This document shows, in pieces, positions 17,769 to 26,498 of a DNA stretch of 64,000 nucleotides. A program made the position numbers and the translations under genes. Under the pieces are notes generated by a model. It was given only the letters and a program-made list of their open reading frames with translations. It was not told where the DNA came from and did not search any database. Each line of letters starts with the position of its first letter. The first letter of the stretch is position 1. Source of the DNA: JABWBD01 sp040768665 (GTDB lineage: Bacteria > Planctomycetota > Planctomycetia > Pirellulales > Thermoguttaceae). The DNA lies in contig JAXGMN010000008.1 in NCBI GenBank assembly GCA_040768665.1, positions 62,001 through 126,000 on the forward strand. The letters are read 5' to 3'.

Positions 17769-19676
17769 TCACCGCGCCCCCGGATCCGTTACCGTCGATG
17801 TCCCGAGCGTCTGGAGCGAGCCGGGGCCCTGCCCCTCGGAAGGTTTTTGCAGGAATTCCGGCAGCGTCAGGTGATCGTAGAATCCGTACGCGGGCTGCTC
17901 GCTGGCCTTCCGGAGAACGCCCTCGATGTTCTCCCCTTTCTTCAGCATGATAATATGCGAGATGTTCGTCCCGCTGGTCTCCCACATCGGCTTTCCCTGG
18001 TAGAGAAATTTGATCCAGGTGCGATACTCCTTGACCTTGTAATCGCCCGAATGCATGTAGGAAACCTCGGTATCCTTAGGTCCCTCGACGCCGGCGGCGA
18101 CTTCCACCGCCGCGTTGGCCTGGATTGGGCATTGCATCGCGGTGAGCTTCTTCGTGAGTGCCTCGGATACGCGGGCACGGTGCGGGTCGGGAATGCCCGT
18201 GACGTTCAGCTTGACGGGCGTCCCCTTGCAAAACGCGAAAACGTCGGGCTGCTTGAGTGCCTGCTCGAGCATGGTCACGGCCTCGGCGTGAGGCAGGCTC
18301 ACCGCGGCGAGCATTCCCGGCGCATTGAAGCCCGACGCGCCGATCAAGGTCGTGCCCCAGACCGTCCGGACATACTCGGCGCCGCGGTAGTGCCACAGCT
18401 TGAGCTGCGAGTCCAGCGCCACAAGGTACTGTTTGGCCGCCAGGAGGTATCCGTCCTTGGGGAAGTCGACGTCGCCGTTGACGGAGATCCCGGCGGGCAC
18501 GAAGTTCTTTTCCAACGTTCCGGTGGCAGTGTCCCAGACCAGGATGCGGTCGAACGCGGCGCAACCGATCTTGTTGCCGGAGGGGCTGAAGGCCAGGTGC
18601 GGCCAGTTCAGCCGACTCGGCGTCTCCTGCAAGGCGACGACCTCCCGCTTCTGGATGTCGAACAGGCCGACACGGTCCGCGGTGCAAAACGCGATCCATT
18701 TGCGGTCGTCGCTCATCGCAGGTACCGACGTGCAGCCCATTTCGAAGTGGCAGACGGGCTGCATAGTGGAGATGTTCCACAGCGCCACCCTCCCTCCCCG
18801 GCTGGCGGTCGCCAGCGTGGCGCCATCGACGAACTCCGCCCAGAGCGTTTCACGGTTCCCACCGTTGGCATCCGCGTACGGCGTCCAGACCAGCGACCGG
18901 ACTGCCCGCTCGCCCTCGATGGACCAGACTTCCAGCCGTTCCTTGTTGTGAAACTCGTTCTGCCGCATCACGACATGGCTGCCGTTGTCGTGCAGGGCGA
19001 TCGGGGCCATCAACCCCGGCCCCGTGCCCGTCTCGACCACTCGTCCGCGAGCAAGGTCGCAGATCAGGACCCGAGACGCCGAGGCGGCTCCGTGCTTGTC
19101 CAGCGAATAGCCGACCACGGCCTTTCCGGCGGTCATGTTGATCGCCATGCCGCTCATTCTCTCGAAGAACTCGGTCTTCTGGGGAAGCGCGACCGATTTC
19201 GGGCGAAAGCCCGGCGTGCATGGCGAGGGAGGCGTGACCTTCCACTCCGCACCGGCAGCCGCCAGGGCGATCATGTCCGAGGCCGTCCACTTGACCGACA
19301 CCATGCGAGGCTCGGCAGTGCTCGCCGGCGGCAGGGCCGGGGGAGCCGGCATCGCGGGCGCCGCGACGGGGCTGCCCGAAAGCGGCGTGAAGGGGCTCGC
19401 CTCGACTGGTTGGAACGGGCTCTCGGCGTTCCGCCTGGTCAGATAGTCCTGATCGGCCTTGCTGAGTTTATCCACCGGGATCGTCATTTTCTGGCCGTCG
19501 GCGCGGACAAGGATCGCGTTGCCGCCCTCGACGGACTCCAGTTTCGCTTGCAGCTCGAACCGCCCGGTTGCGTCAGCCCACGTCCGCAGTTCCTCCGCGT
19601 GGCCGATCGCCGCGACCGCCATGCCACACCCCACAAACACCGGAACCCATCGCACCCATCCGCCGTTGCGTGCCAT
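17769..19676 (-). CDS. Exported SHD1-domain protein with WD40-like beta-propeller
   Basis: The 635-aa product starts at ATG 19676 after GAGGAG; residues 1-25 form a signal peptide (VPVFVGCGMAVAAIGHAEE). Residues 26-75 are an SHD1-like domain (LRTWADATGRFELQAKL ... IPVDKLSKADQDYL), a module common in planctomycete exported proteins. A Pro/Ala linker (about 90-120) leads to a seven-blade-like propeller (repeats with WSIEGERAVRSL, ALWNIST, GLFDIQKREV, LVWDTATGTLE). The last 170 residues are an unrecognised domain. The likely role is protein-protein interaction in the periplasm or cell-surface compartment. It is not obviously in an operon. Confidence 0.82.
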   Translation of the reverse strand: MARNGGWVRWVPVFVGCGMAVAAIGHAEELRTWADATGRFELQAKLESVEGGNAILVRADGQKMTIPVDKLSKADQDYLTRRNAESPFQPVEASPFTPLSGSPVAAPAMPAPPALPPASTAEPRMVSVKWTASDMIALAAAGAEWKVTPPSPCTPGFRPKSVALPQKTEFFERMSGMAINMTAGKAVVGYSLDKHGAASASRVLICDLARGRVVETGTGPGLMAPIALHDNGSHVVMRQNEFHNKERLEVWSIEGERAVRSLVWTPYADANGGNRETLWAEFVDGATLATASRGGRVALWNISTMQPVCHFEMGCTSVPAMSDDRKWIAFCTADRVGLFDIQKREVVALQETPSRLNWPHLAFSPSGNKIGCAAFDRILVWDTATGTLEKNFVPAGISVNGDVDFPKDGYLLAAKQYLVALDSQLKLWHYRGAEYVRTVWGTTLIGASGFNAPGMLAAVSLPHAEAVTMLEQALKQPDVFAFCKGTPVKLNVTGIPDPHRARVSEALTKKLTAMQCPIQANAAVEVAAGVEGPKDTEVSYMHSGDYKVKEYRTWIKFLYQGKPMWETSGTNISHIIMLKKGENIEGVLRKASEQPAYGFYDHLTLPEFLQKPSEGQGPGSLQTLGTSTVTDPGAR

Positions 19677-19966
19677 CTTTCTCTCCTCATTCTCCCTGTA
19701 GCTCATGGAGCAGGCCACGGACAAAATCGCCCGGCTGCATTCCCTTTGGGCCGAAGCAACCTGCTCCTTCTTCGCCGATTTTGACCGATTCTTTCCGATC
19801 GTGCCATAGTCGAACAGCTCGATTGGCTGGAATCTCGTTTTTAGAAACCGGCGCCCACCCGGCAGCGTCCCCCGCCAGGGAAGAGGATCTGGTTTCAGAG
19901 ACGAAGCAGCCGTTCCGGTAATCGCGCGGGCGTCGGGAGTTTTTTCCGCCCTCGGCCTCCGTACCA

Positions 19967-21127
19967 TCATATTCGAGGAAGCTTCCGCGTGATCAGGGCG
20001 ATGAGTCGATCCCAGTCGCTATCCGTGAAAAACGATCTCGCGAGCATCTGGACCTTCCAGGAAGACTTGAAATGAAGGAGGAGCAGGTCGGGAAGCTGCC
20101 GGAAACGGTCGAATTGGCTCCAGAAACCAATCCACTTCCTGGGACTGCTCTCGACAAGAAGACCTTCTTCGGAGGCAAGTACAGACCAAGGTGGGTACGC
20201 TTCCTGCTCGTCCCGGCTTTGCCTACGAAGATGCCGCCGTGGGGCCAATACGTAGACCCAGACGGAAAAGGCGACCGCAAGCGATGTCACGACGAGACTC
20301 GCGGGATCAGGCTTGTGAGACCACAAGAGAAAGCTCGCACTAATCGGCAGCAGAACAATCCCGATGCTGACGGCAGGGAGCGCACGAAGAAACCATCGGC
20401 CGGAAAAACACCGGCAAGCGGTCCGCACATCGGTTTCGGTCAATCGGCCGCGTCCTCGAACTGATTCGGCACTCGCCTGCAACGTCTCCCAAAGCTCTGG
20501 CGGGGGTTCCGGCATTGGCGAAGAGAGGCCGACCTTTCGAGGCGATTTGGGCTGCTTCGTTGCCACCTTGTGCTCGACCAGTGCGACAAGCAGTTGCCAA
20601 TCGCGGTCGCTCGAGAGAAAGAAGCGAGGGACGCAGACGAAGTCGGATTCGGAAAGAGCAAGCAAAATGGCGGAGTCGGAACAGATCCGCCAGCGAAACT
20701 CATGCCAACTCAGCACAGCCCTTCCGGTTGCTGAAGACAGAAAGACGTGGTCCTCCGAGAAAAGCATCTCTTGCCGGGAGCCGGCGAGTAACCGTACATG
20801 CGAGCGTGTGATGAAGACGCGTGATATATGCACGACCGCTACCATGGAGACGAAGAAGGCCAACACGCTTGCCCAGCACAGGGAAGATGACGGCCATGCC
20901 AGCATTAGGAAGCCCGCTCCTGCCGGGCCAATCCAGATCCAGGGTCCGAGCCTTGGGCCCATGGCCGGACGCAGTGTATCGCGGACTTCTTTCGGCGTCA
21001 TCGCACCTGCGGCACGAATGGGCTCCTCAAGACCAAACGGACCCGTTGCCGGTAAGTCCTCTTCCGCTACCGTCTCCGCGCGTGGCGAGGCATAAGGGTT
21101 GAAGTTCATTTGCTCGGGGGGCGACAA
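19967..21127 (-). CDS. Membrane protein with two YcxB-like domains
   Basis: The 386-aa product starts at TTG 21127. AAGGAGG lies five bases upstream of that TTG, but 23 bases before the next Met (21109), so the TTG is preferred. The N-terminus contains the NPYASP motif often seen in planctomycete membrane proteins. Two transmembrane hairpins (about residues 62-100 and 246-290) are each followed by a soluble YcxB-like segment: WHEFRWRICSDSAILL ... FFLSSDRDWQLLVALV and SQFDRFRQLPDLLLL ... SFFTDSDWDRLIALI. The arrangement is a tandem duplication of hairpin plus YcxB domain. Function unknown. It is divergent from the ytrA-like operon. Confidence 0.78.
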   Translation of the reverse strand: MSPPEQMNFNPYASPRAETVAEEDLPATGPFGLEEPIRAAGAMTPKEVRDTLRPAMGPRLGPWIWIGPAGAGFLMLAWPSSSLCWASVLAFFVSMVAVVHISRVFITRSHVRLLAGSRQEMLFSEDHVFLSSATGRAVLSWHEFRWRICSDSAILLALSESDFVCVPRFFLSSDRDWQLLVALVEHKVATKQPKSPRKVGLSSPMPEPPPELWETLQASAESVRGRGRLTETDVRTACRCFSGRWFLRALPAVSIGIVLLPISASFLLWSHKPDPASLVVTSLAVAFSVWVYVLAPRRHLRRQSRDEQEAYPPWSVLASEEGLLVESSPRKWIGFWSQFDRFRQLPDLLLLHFKSSWKVQMLARSFFTDSDWDRLIALITRKLPRI

Positions 21128-21262
21128 GGCAACCTCCTTCCCAAAGTGCTCGTCGCCGATTGTAGGGGACTGGGCTATTCAGTCGCAAGGAGGGGCCGGC
21201 GTGGAGTCGTTGCGATTCCCGTGGAATTCCGGTTCCCGGTCCGGCTTATTGGTGCGGCACCC

Positions 21263-21291
21263 TTGACACGCCGATGTATCTGTATTATTAT
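21263..21291 (+). promoter_or_regulatory. Sigma-70 promoter of the ytrA-like operon
   Basis: A perfect -35 TTGACA (21263-21268) and -10 TATTAT (21286-21291) are separated by 17 bp. This is the strongest promoter-like sequence I see in the window. Just downstream, CTAGTACAGTTAG is a partial dyad and a candidate autoregulatory GntR operator. Confidence 0.7.
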
Positions 21292-21316
21292 TGCTAGTAC
21301 AGTTAGTGAGGTGCCC

Positions 21317-21730
21317 ATGCAGTTCCGGATCGACCCAGCCAGTCGCCTGCCGATCTACCGGCAGTTGGCCCAGCAGTTGCGCGAGGGGATCGCCCGCGGG
21401 CAGTTCCGCCCCGAGCAGCGGTTGCCCTCGGTCCGCGAACTGTCGCGGATCCTGGTGGTCAATCCGAACACGATCGCGCGGGTGTACACCGAATTGGAGC
21501 GGGAGGGAATCGTGAACACGCGGCCGGGGCTGGGGGTGTTCGTTGCTCATCCCAAGGCGGAACTACTGAAGAAGGTCCGCAAGGAGCGGTTGCAGGAGCT
21601 GTTGGACCGCTTCCTTACCGAGGCGGTGCACCTCGGCTTCTCCGCCGAGGAAGTGGTCGCGTGCGTGGGGCAGCGGGTGAGAGACTTCCAGTGGCAGTCG
21701 GAGGATTCGTCTCGAGAGCCAGCGGGGTAA
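21317..21730 (+). CDS. GntR-family (YtrA subfamily) transcriptional regulator
   Basis: The 137-aa product starts at ATG 21317 with GAGG upstream. Residues 1-75 form a GntR winged helix (YRQLAQQLREGIARGQF, LPSVRELSRILVVNPNTIARVYTELEREGIV, RPGLGVFV). The short C-terminal helical tail, with no ligand-binding domain, is typical of the YtrA subfamily. Such regulators usually repress their own ABC-transporter operon and respond to envelope stress. The next gene starts 6 bp after the stop, so this is the first gene of a four-gene operon. Confidence 0.9.
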   Translation: MQFRIDPASRLPIYRQLAQQLREGIARGQFRPEQRLPSVRELSRILVVNPNTIARVYTELEREGIVNTRPGLGVFVAHPKAELLKKVRKERLQELLDRFLTEAVHLGFSAEEVVACVGQRVRDFQWQSEDSSREPAG

Positions 21731-21736
21731 GTTGCC

Positions 21737-22687
21737 ATGCCGGACGTGATTGTCGCCGAGCGTCTTACGAAGTTCTACGACCGTCGGCCCGCGGTCGACA
21801 GCCTCGACCTGCGGGTCCCCCAAGGTTCGGTCTACGGATTCCTCGGGCGCAACGGTTCGGGCAAGTCGACGACGATCAAGATGCTGCTGGGAATGGTCCA
21901 CCCCGATTACGGACGCTCGCAATTGTTCGACGAAGGCTCCACCCAGTTGCGTCCGGCGACGAGGGCCCGCATTGCCTATCTTGCCGAAGGGCACCCGCTC
22001 TACCGATGGATGACCGTCGGCCAGGCGGCCCGCTTGACACGCCCCTTTTACACGACGTGGGACGAACCTCTCCTGGAACAAGTGCTCGACCATTTCCAGA
22101 TCTCCCGCCGGGCCAGGATCCGCCAGCTTTCCAACGGCCAACGGGCGCAGGTGTCGCTCGCGCTGGCCGTGGCCGCGGATCCCGAGTTGCTGATCCTCGA
22201 CGATCCCACGCTCGGGCTGGACACCGTAGTGCGGCGCGATTTCCTGGAGTCGCTGATCCAGATCATCCAGCGGCGCGGGCGGACGATCTTCTTCAGCTCG
22301 CACATCCTCAGCGACGTGGAGCGGGTAGCCGACCGGATCGGGATCCTGGTCGACGGCGTGCTGCGGGTCGACTGCCCGACGGACCGCTTTAAGGAGTCGA
22401 TTCGCAAAATGGTGCTCGAGTTCGCCGGTTCGGCGCCGCAGGTTCCGGCCATGCCCGGGTTGGTCGCCACGCGGCGCTGGGGCTCGCGGCTGGAGCTGGT
22501 GTTCGTCGGCCTGAGCGACGAGCACCGCGAATTCGCCGAGTCGCTTCGGCCCCTCACGATGGACATTATGGAACTGAACCTGGAAGATGCCTTCGTCGAA
22601 TACACCCGCGGCCGGCGTGGTTCGCTGCCGGGGTTTGTCAAGGAGCCGCCCGATGCAGAGGCAGATCGCGCTGAAAGAGTTGCGTGA
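21737..22687 (+). CDS. ABC transporter ATP-binding protein
   Basis: The 316-aa product is the cytoplasmic ATPase partner of the permease encoded next. It has Walker A GRNGSGKST (38-46), a Q-loop-like LAEG region, signature LSNGQ (131-135, a variant of LSGGQ), Walker B LLILDDP (151-157) and the H-loop in FFSSHIL. The residue after the Walker B Asp is Asp instead of the usual catalytic Glu, a variant also found in YtrB-type ATPases. The C-terminal 90 residues are a family-specific extension. Its 3' end overlaps the permease gene by 35 bp, suggesting translational coupling. Confidence 0.92.
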   Translation: MPDVIVAERLTKFYDRRPAVDSLDLRVPQGSVYGFLGRNGSGKSTTIKMLLGMVHPDYGRSQLFDEGSTQLRPATRARIAYLAEGHPLYRWMTVGQAARLTRPFYTTWDEPLLEQVLDHFQISRRARIRQLSNGQRAQVSLALAVAADPELLILDDPTLGLDTVVRRDFLESLIQIIQRRGRTIFFSSHILSDVERVADRIGILVDGVLRVDCPTDRFKESIRKMVLEFAGSAPQVPAMPGLVATRRWGSRLELVFVGLSDEHREFAESLRPLTMDIMELNLEDAFVEYTRGRRGSLPGFVKEPPDAEADRAERVA

Positions 22688-23309
22688 GACCGCGTGGATC
22701 GCCGCGTTGGCCCTGGTCGTCCAGCTCTACTACGTGGTCGGCCAAATGGGGATTTCGCTGCTGCCGTGGGGAAGTTTTTCGGACGACCTGATTCCTTTTG
22801 TCGGCGGCGGCTACACGGGGAGCCTTGCGATGGTCGCCATCGCCCTGGCCATTGCCTTGGGCTTCGCGCAGACGTCGGGGGAGTCGGTCCGCGGCACCTG
22901 GCTCTTTCTGCTGCATCGGCCCACGCCGTGGTGGACCATCGTCGGGATCAAACTGCTCGTCGGTACGCTGCTCTATTTCGCCACCGGAGCCATGCCGATC
23001 CTGATCTACGCCCTCTGGGCCGACACTCCCGGTACGCACGCGAGCCCATTCTTCTGGTCGATGACCATGGATGCCTGGCTGTCGCTGCTGGCGATCTTGC
23101 CGGTCTACCTGGCTTCCTTTTTGTCCGGGTTGCGGACGGGGCGGTGGTTCGGTTCGCGGCTGTTGCCGCTGGCGGGTGCAGGGTTCCTGCTCTTCCTGTG
23201 TGTTCGGCTCGCTTCCGGGTGGCCGCTGCTTGCGCTGCCGACGGTGGCGATCGCCGCCTGGGTCCTTTTCGTGGTCTTCGATGTCGTCCGCACGCGCGAC
23301 TACTCGTGA
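22653..23309 (+). CDS. ABC-2-type permease subunit
   Basis: The 218-aa integral membrane protein starts at ATG 22653 with AAGGAG at 22640. It shows about six hydrophobic segments, beginning with ETAWIAALALVVQLYYVV and ending with PTVAIAAWVLFVVFDVV. The start lies inside the ATPase gene, typical for coupled subunits. With the ATPase it probably forms an exporter of the YtrBC type, acting on an unknown lipid, peptide or antibiotic-like substrate. Confidence 0.8.
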   Translation: MQRQIALKELRETAWIAALALVVQLYYVVGQMGISLLPWGSFSDDLIPFVGGGYTGSLAMVAIALAIALGFAQTSGESVRGTWLFLLHRPTPWWTIVGIKLLVGTLLYFATGAMPILIYALWADTPGTHASPFFWSMTMDAWLSLLAILPVYLASFLSGLRTGRWFGSRLLPLAGAGFLLFLCVRLASGWPLLALPTVAIAAWVLFVVFDVVRTRDYS

Positions 23310-23319
23310 GGAACGTCCA

Positions 23320-24798
23320 ATGTCGCCACACCGCCGGTTCATCTCTCGCCTGGCGCTGATGCTCCTGCTGACCGTGGGAGTCGGCGTCGTCTGGGGCTTT
23401 CTCGTCGCCTGGATCAGCACGCTCGCCCGACAGATCGCCGGCGAGCCGCGCGAGCACTGGAATTTCACGGTCTCGACCACCGGCACGCCGTACCAGACGC
23501 GTTACACCACGGGCGGCGCCGTCTACCGCACGCTGGACGGCAATGCTGTGCCAGCAGAGAAGACCGCGGAAATCACTTCGCTGGAAGCCGCTAGACTGGG
23601 AACGCCGCTCGGGCTCGAGTGGCCCGTCTTTCACCTCAACTGGGGCGAACGGATGATTCTCTTTGGCGATCCCGGTCCGCCAGGAGTCCTTTGGTACTTC
23701 GTCCACAATGGGGAGCGGGAAGCCGGTGGGGGCTACTTTGTCGGTTACCATGCGGAGTCGAAACACCGGATCGGTTATCTGGCGCGGAGCGGGTTCCAGC
23801 CCGGGGTGCCCCCGGCCGGAGAGTGGTTTCCGATCGATGGTCGCCGTATGCAGGACCGCACCGCGTTTTCTGCACTGAGCCAAGACTCCCAGTCTGGTAT
23901 CTGGCGCGCGTACAACCGGAGCGGCGACGGAGTCTTTCCTTTCCACGTGACGCATCTGATCGCGGAGGATAAGCTCTGGGAGATCGACTTTCGCGAGCGG
24001 ACGGCGAGGGTCGTCTTTGCGGCGGACGACATGCTATCGTTCGGTCTGCTCGAGCGGGCCATCGAAGCGCCGCCGGATGGCGGCAAGCAGTACATCGCGA
24101 GGCCGAACCGATACCTTGCCGTGCGACTCTGCGATCGCGTGATCGTTGTCGACCCCCGTTCCGACCGGCGCCGCGCCTATCGGATCCCGGAGCCGCTCCG
24201 CCATCAGACGTTCACTTTCTACGAATTGCAGAACAAAAAGGCCGTTATCACGTTCATGCCTCATTTCGATCCTGAAACAATCATGCGGCTGATGGTGCTT
24301 TCCGAGGATGGAACGATCCTGAACCAGGCGATGACTCCTCGGCAGCCGGCGCGTTGGTACGATCAGCCCGTGACAATCGCCTCGGTCGTTGCGTTTGCGA
24401 TGCCCGAGCCGGTGGTGGCGATCTTTGCGGCACCGGCGCCCTACGCCGAGCGGGCGTTTTACCGCGGTGAGCAGCCGCTGGTTCACGCCTGGCTCGGAGG
24501 CCTGAAAAGGACCTGGCCGCAGATCCTGCTTGTCTTGCTCGTCAGCGGCGGCATGGCGGAGTGGGTCCGACGCCGGCAGAAGAGGCTCGGGCAGCGACAC
24601 GCGGTCCTCTGGGCCGTCTTTGTTTTTCTCGGCGGACCGCCGGGACTGGCCGGCTATCTGCTGCACCGCTCATGGCCCTTTGTGGCGCCATGTCCGAACT
24701 GCCAACGCCCGGCGCCGCGAGACCGCCAATCTTGCATGCACTGCGGTGAGAGCTTCCTGCCGCCCGCGCCGCAGGGGATTGAAGTCTTTGCGGCTTGA
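23320..24798 (+). CDS. Membrane protein with C-terminal zinc-ribbon-like motif, unknown function
   Basis: The 492-aa product starts at ATG 23320 (GAGGAAC upstream), 10 bp after the permease gene, so it belongs to the same operon. One transmembrane segment lies near the N-terminus (LALMLLLTVGVGVVWGFLV). A large beta-rich extracytoplasmic domain of about 370 residues follows, then two transmembrane segments (ILLVLLVSGGMAEWV and LWAVFVFLGGPPGLAGYLL). The tail has four cysteines in CPNCQR and CMHCGE, a zinc-ribbon-like arrangement on the last loop. I do not recognise the family. Position suggests a sensor or accessory subunit of the YtrBC-like transporter. Confidence 0.75.
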   Translation: MSPHRRFISRLALMLLLTVGVGVVWGFLVAWISTLARQIAGEPREHWNFTVSTTGTPYQTRYTTGGAVYRTLDGNAVPAEKTAEITSLEAARLGTPLGLEWPVFHLNWGERMILFGDPGPPGVLWYFVHNGEREAGGGYFVGYHAESKHRIGYLARSGFQPGVPPAGEWFPIDGRRMQDRTAFSALSQDSQSGIWRAYNRSGDGVFPFHVTHLIAEDKLWEIDFRERTARVVFAADDMLSFGLLERAIEAPPDGGKQYIARPNRYLAVRLCDRVIVVDPRSDRRRAYRIPEPLRHQTFTFYELQNKKAVITFMPHFDPETIMRLMVLSEDGTILNQAMTPRQPARWYDQPVTIASVVAFAMPEPVVAIFAAPAPYAERAFYRGEQPLVHAWLGGLKRTWPQILLVLLVSGGMAEWVRRRQKRLGQRHAVLWAVFVFLGGPPGLAGYLLHRSWPFVAPCPNCQRPAPRDRQSCMHCGESFLPPAPQGIEVFAA

Positions 24799-24906
24799 TG
24801 TCGGCGACGCGCGAGAATTCGCGGGGTGGCGTGACGGGGAGGCACGTGCTACTATGGCATCAATGCGCGGACCGCCTTGACATCACCGAGAAACAGGAGA
24901 AGCACG

Positions 24907-26400
24907 ATGCGGAGTATCACCCCCGGGAGCCGTCTGTCTGATCTGCTGGCCCCGCTGGCCGCGGTGCTGTGCGCCGCAACGGCCTTCGCTCAGCCTGCCG
25001 GTCCCGATGCATCGCCGAACCGCCACCTGCTGGCGGCGTTCAGTTGGGGAACCAGCAACATCGGCGACATCGCCATTGCCCCCGGATTGCTCAACCTGCT
25101 GGACGAGGCGGAGCCGGAGCTGCCCGTGGTCGTGATGACCTCGCAGAGGGCGGATAGTGCTTCGTATACCAAGATCGCCGAATACCTGCCGCGCTATTCG
25201 AAGCACTGCCGAGCGGTGGCGTATCCATTTGCCCTCGGCTCCGACACAAGCCCCGGCTCACCGGGCTCGGCGTGGCGGGCCTTCCACGACCGCTGGGGCA
25301 CGTCCACCCTGCACGCGTTCGAGAACGGCACGCTCTCCGCACGGGTCGCCGCGCGCGTGGCCGACGACATCTTGAACCGCTTGCCGCGGGAGATGCTGGA
25401 GGAGCTGCAGGAAAAGAACCCCGAGGCGGCCCGGGCGATCACCGATGCCGGATTCGTGCTGCTCACCTCGGGCACGACGTTGAATTTCGGGCGGATGGGC
25501 GTGCGGCGTTTCTACTCGTTCTCGTTGAAATACTCCATGCCCCTGCTCATCGCGCGCGTGCTCGGCATTCCGTACGGCGTGGGCGGCCAGTCGTTCGAGG
25601 CGATCGACTGGCCGTCGGACCTGGTCTTCCGGCCGCTGTTCCAGGACGCGCAGTTCGTTTATTGCCGCGATCCGGATTCGCTGGCCTACCTGGCGCAGCG
25701 CGAGCTGTTGGGGCCGCGATCCGGCTTCCGGCCCGACAGCACCTTTTTCTTCCAGGGCTTCGACGAGCCCTGGCTGGAGGCCTATCTCGGCGAGCACGGT
25801 TTGAAGCCCAAGCAGTTCATCACGCTGACGATCCGCAGTGCCCGGAGCCAGCCCGGCCCGTTGGCCGACACGATCACCCAGGAACGCCAGGACGAGCACA
25901 TGGAGCGGATCCGTTCGTTCCTCGGCGACTGGGTTGCACGGACCGGCGTGCCGGTGGTGCTCTGTCCCGAGGTCCGCAACGAGATTGCCTTGATGCACGA
26001 CAACGTCTACCTGCGCCTGGCGCCGGAAGTGCAAAAGAAATGTATCTGGATGGACGAGTTTTGGACCACGGAGCAGGCCTACTCGCTCTATCGCCAGGCC
26101 GAGATGGTCGTCAGCATGGAGATGCACTCGGTGATTATGGCCCTCAGCCTCGGCACGCCGGTGCTGATGCCGCAATTCGCGGAGAACGGCCGAAAGGTCT
26201 GGATGCTGGAGGAACTCGGCCTGGGCGACTGGATCTTCGACATCGATGAACCGTCCGACGCCCCACGGTTGCTCGAGGCGGCCCTGAAAATCCACCAGGA
26301 CCCTCGCGCGGCCGCATCCCGCGTCCGCCGCCAATTGCCGCGAGTCCGGCAACTGGGCCTGGAAATGGTGACGGAGATCATGCTCGCCTGGCGGAGGTAG
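24907..26400 (+). CDS. Polysaccharide pyruvyl transferase-like protein with signal peptide
   Basis: The 497-aa product starts at ATG 24907, with AGGAG seven bases upstream. The fold is that of the polysaccharide pyruvyl transferase (WcaK/CsaB) family: AAFSWGTSNIGDIAIAPGLL at the N-terminus of the first Rossmann-like half, and WTTEQAYSLYRQAEMVVSMEMHSVIMALSLGTPV with the conserved S-x-R/E-x-H region in the second half. Oddly, it begins with an apparent Sec signal (LAPLAAVLCAATAFAQPAG), although the usual donor phosphoenolpyruvate is cytosolic. It may thus act outside the cytoplasm with another role, or the leader may stay as an anchor. The 108-bp gap from the operon upstream leaves the transcription unit unclear. 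Confidence 0.8.
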   Translation: MRSITPGSRLSDLLAPLAAVLCAATAFAQPAGPDASPNRHLLAAFSWGTSNIGDIAIAPGLLNLLDEAEPELPVVVMTSQRADSASYTKIAEYLPRYSKHCRAVAYPFALGSDTSPGSPGSAWRAFHDRWGTSTLHAFENGTLSARVAARVADDILNRLPREMLEELQEKNPEAARAITDAGFVLLTSGTTLNFGRMGVRRFYSFSLKYSMPLLIARVLGIPYGVGGQSFEAIDWPSDLVFRPLFQDAQFVYCRDPDSLAYLAQRELLGPRSGFRPDSTFFFQGFDEPWLEAYLGEHGLKPKQFITLTIRSARSQPGPLADTITQERQDEHMERIRSFLGDWVARTGVPVVLCPEVRNEIALMHDNVYLRLAPEVQKKCIWMDEFWTTEQAYSLYRQAEMVVSMEMHSVIMALSLGTPVLMPQFAENGRKVWMLEELGLGDWIFDIDEPSDAPRLLEAALKIHQDPRAAASRVRRQLPRVRQLGLEMVTEIMLAWRR

Positions 26401-26498
26401 CCGGACTAGACTGCGATATGCACTGCCTTGGCGGGCAGGCTCAAGGGCGGCAAGCGGGTCGATGATCGCCCGAGCGACGCTCCGCCGGTAACATACCG

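Noticed and set aside
17706..19784. 692-codon open frame on the plus strand
   Set aside because: Antisense shadow of the SHD1/propeller gene.
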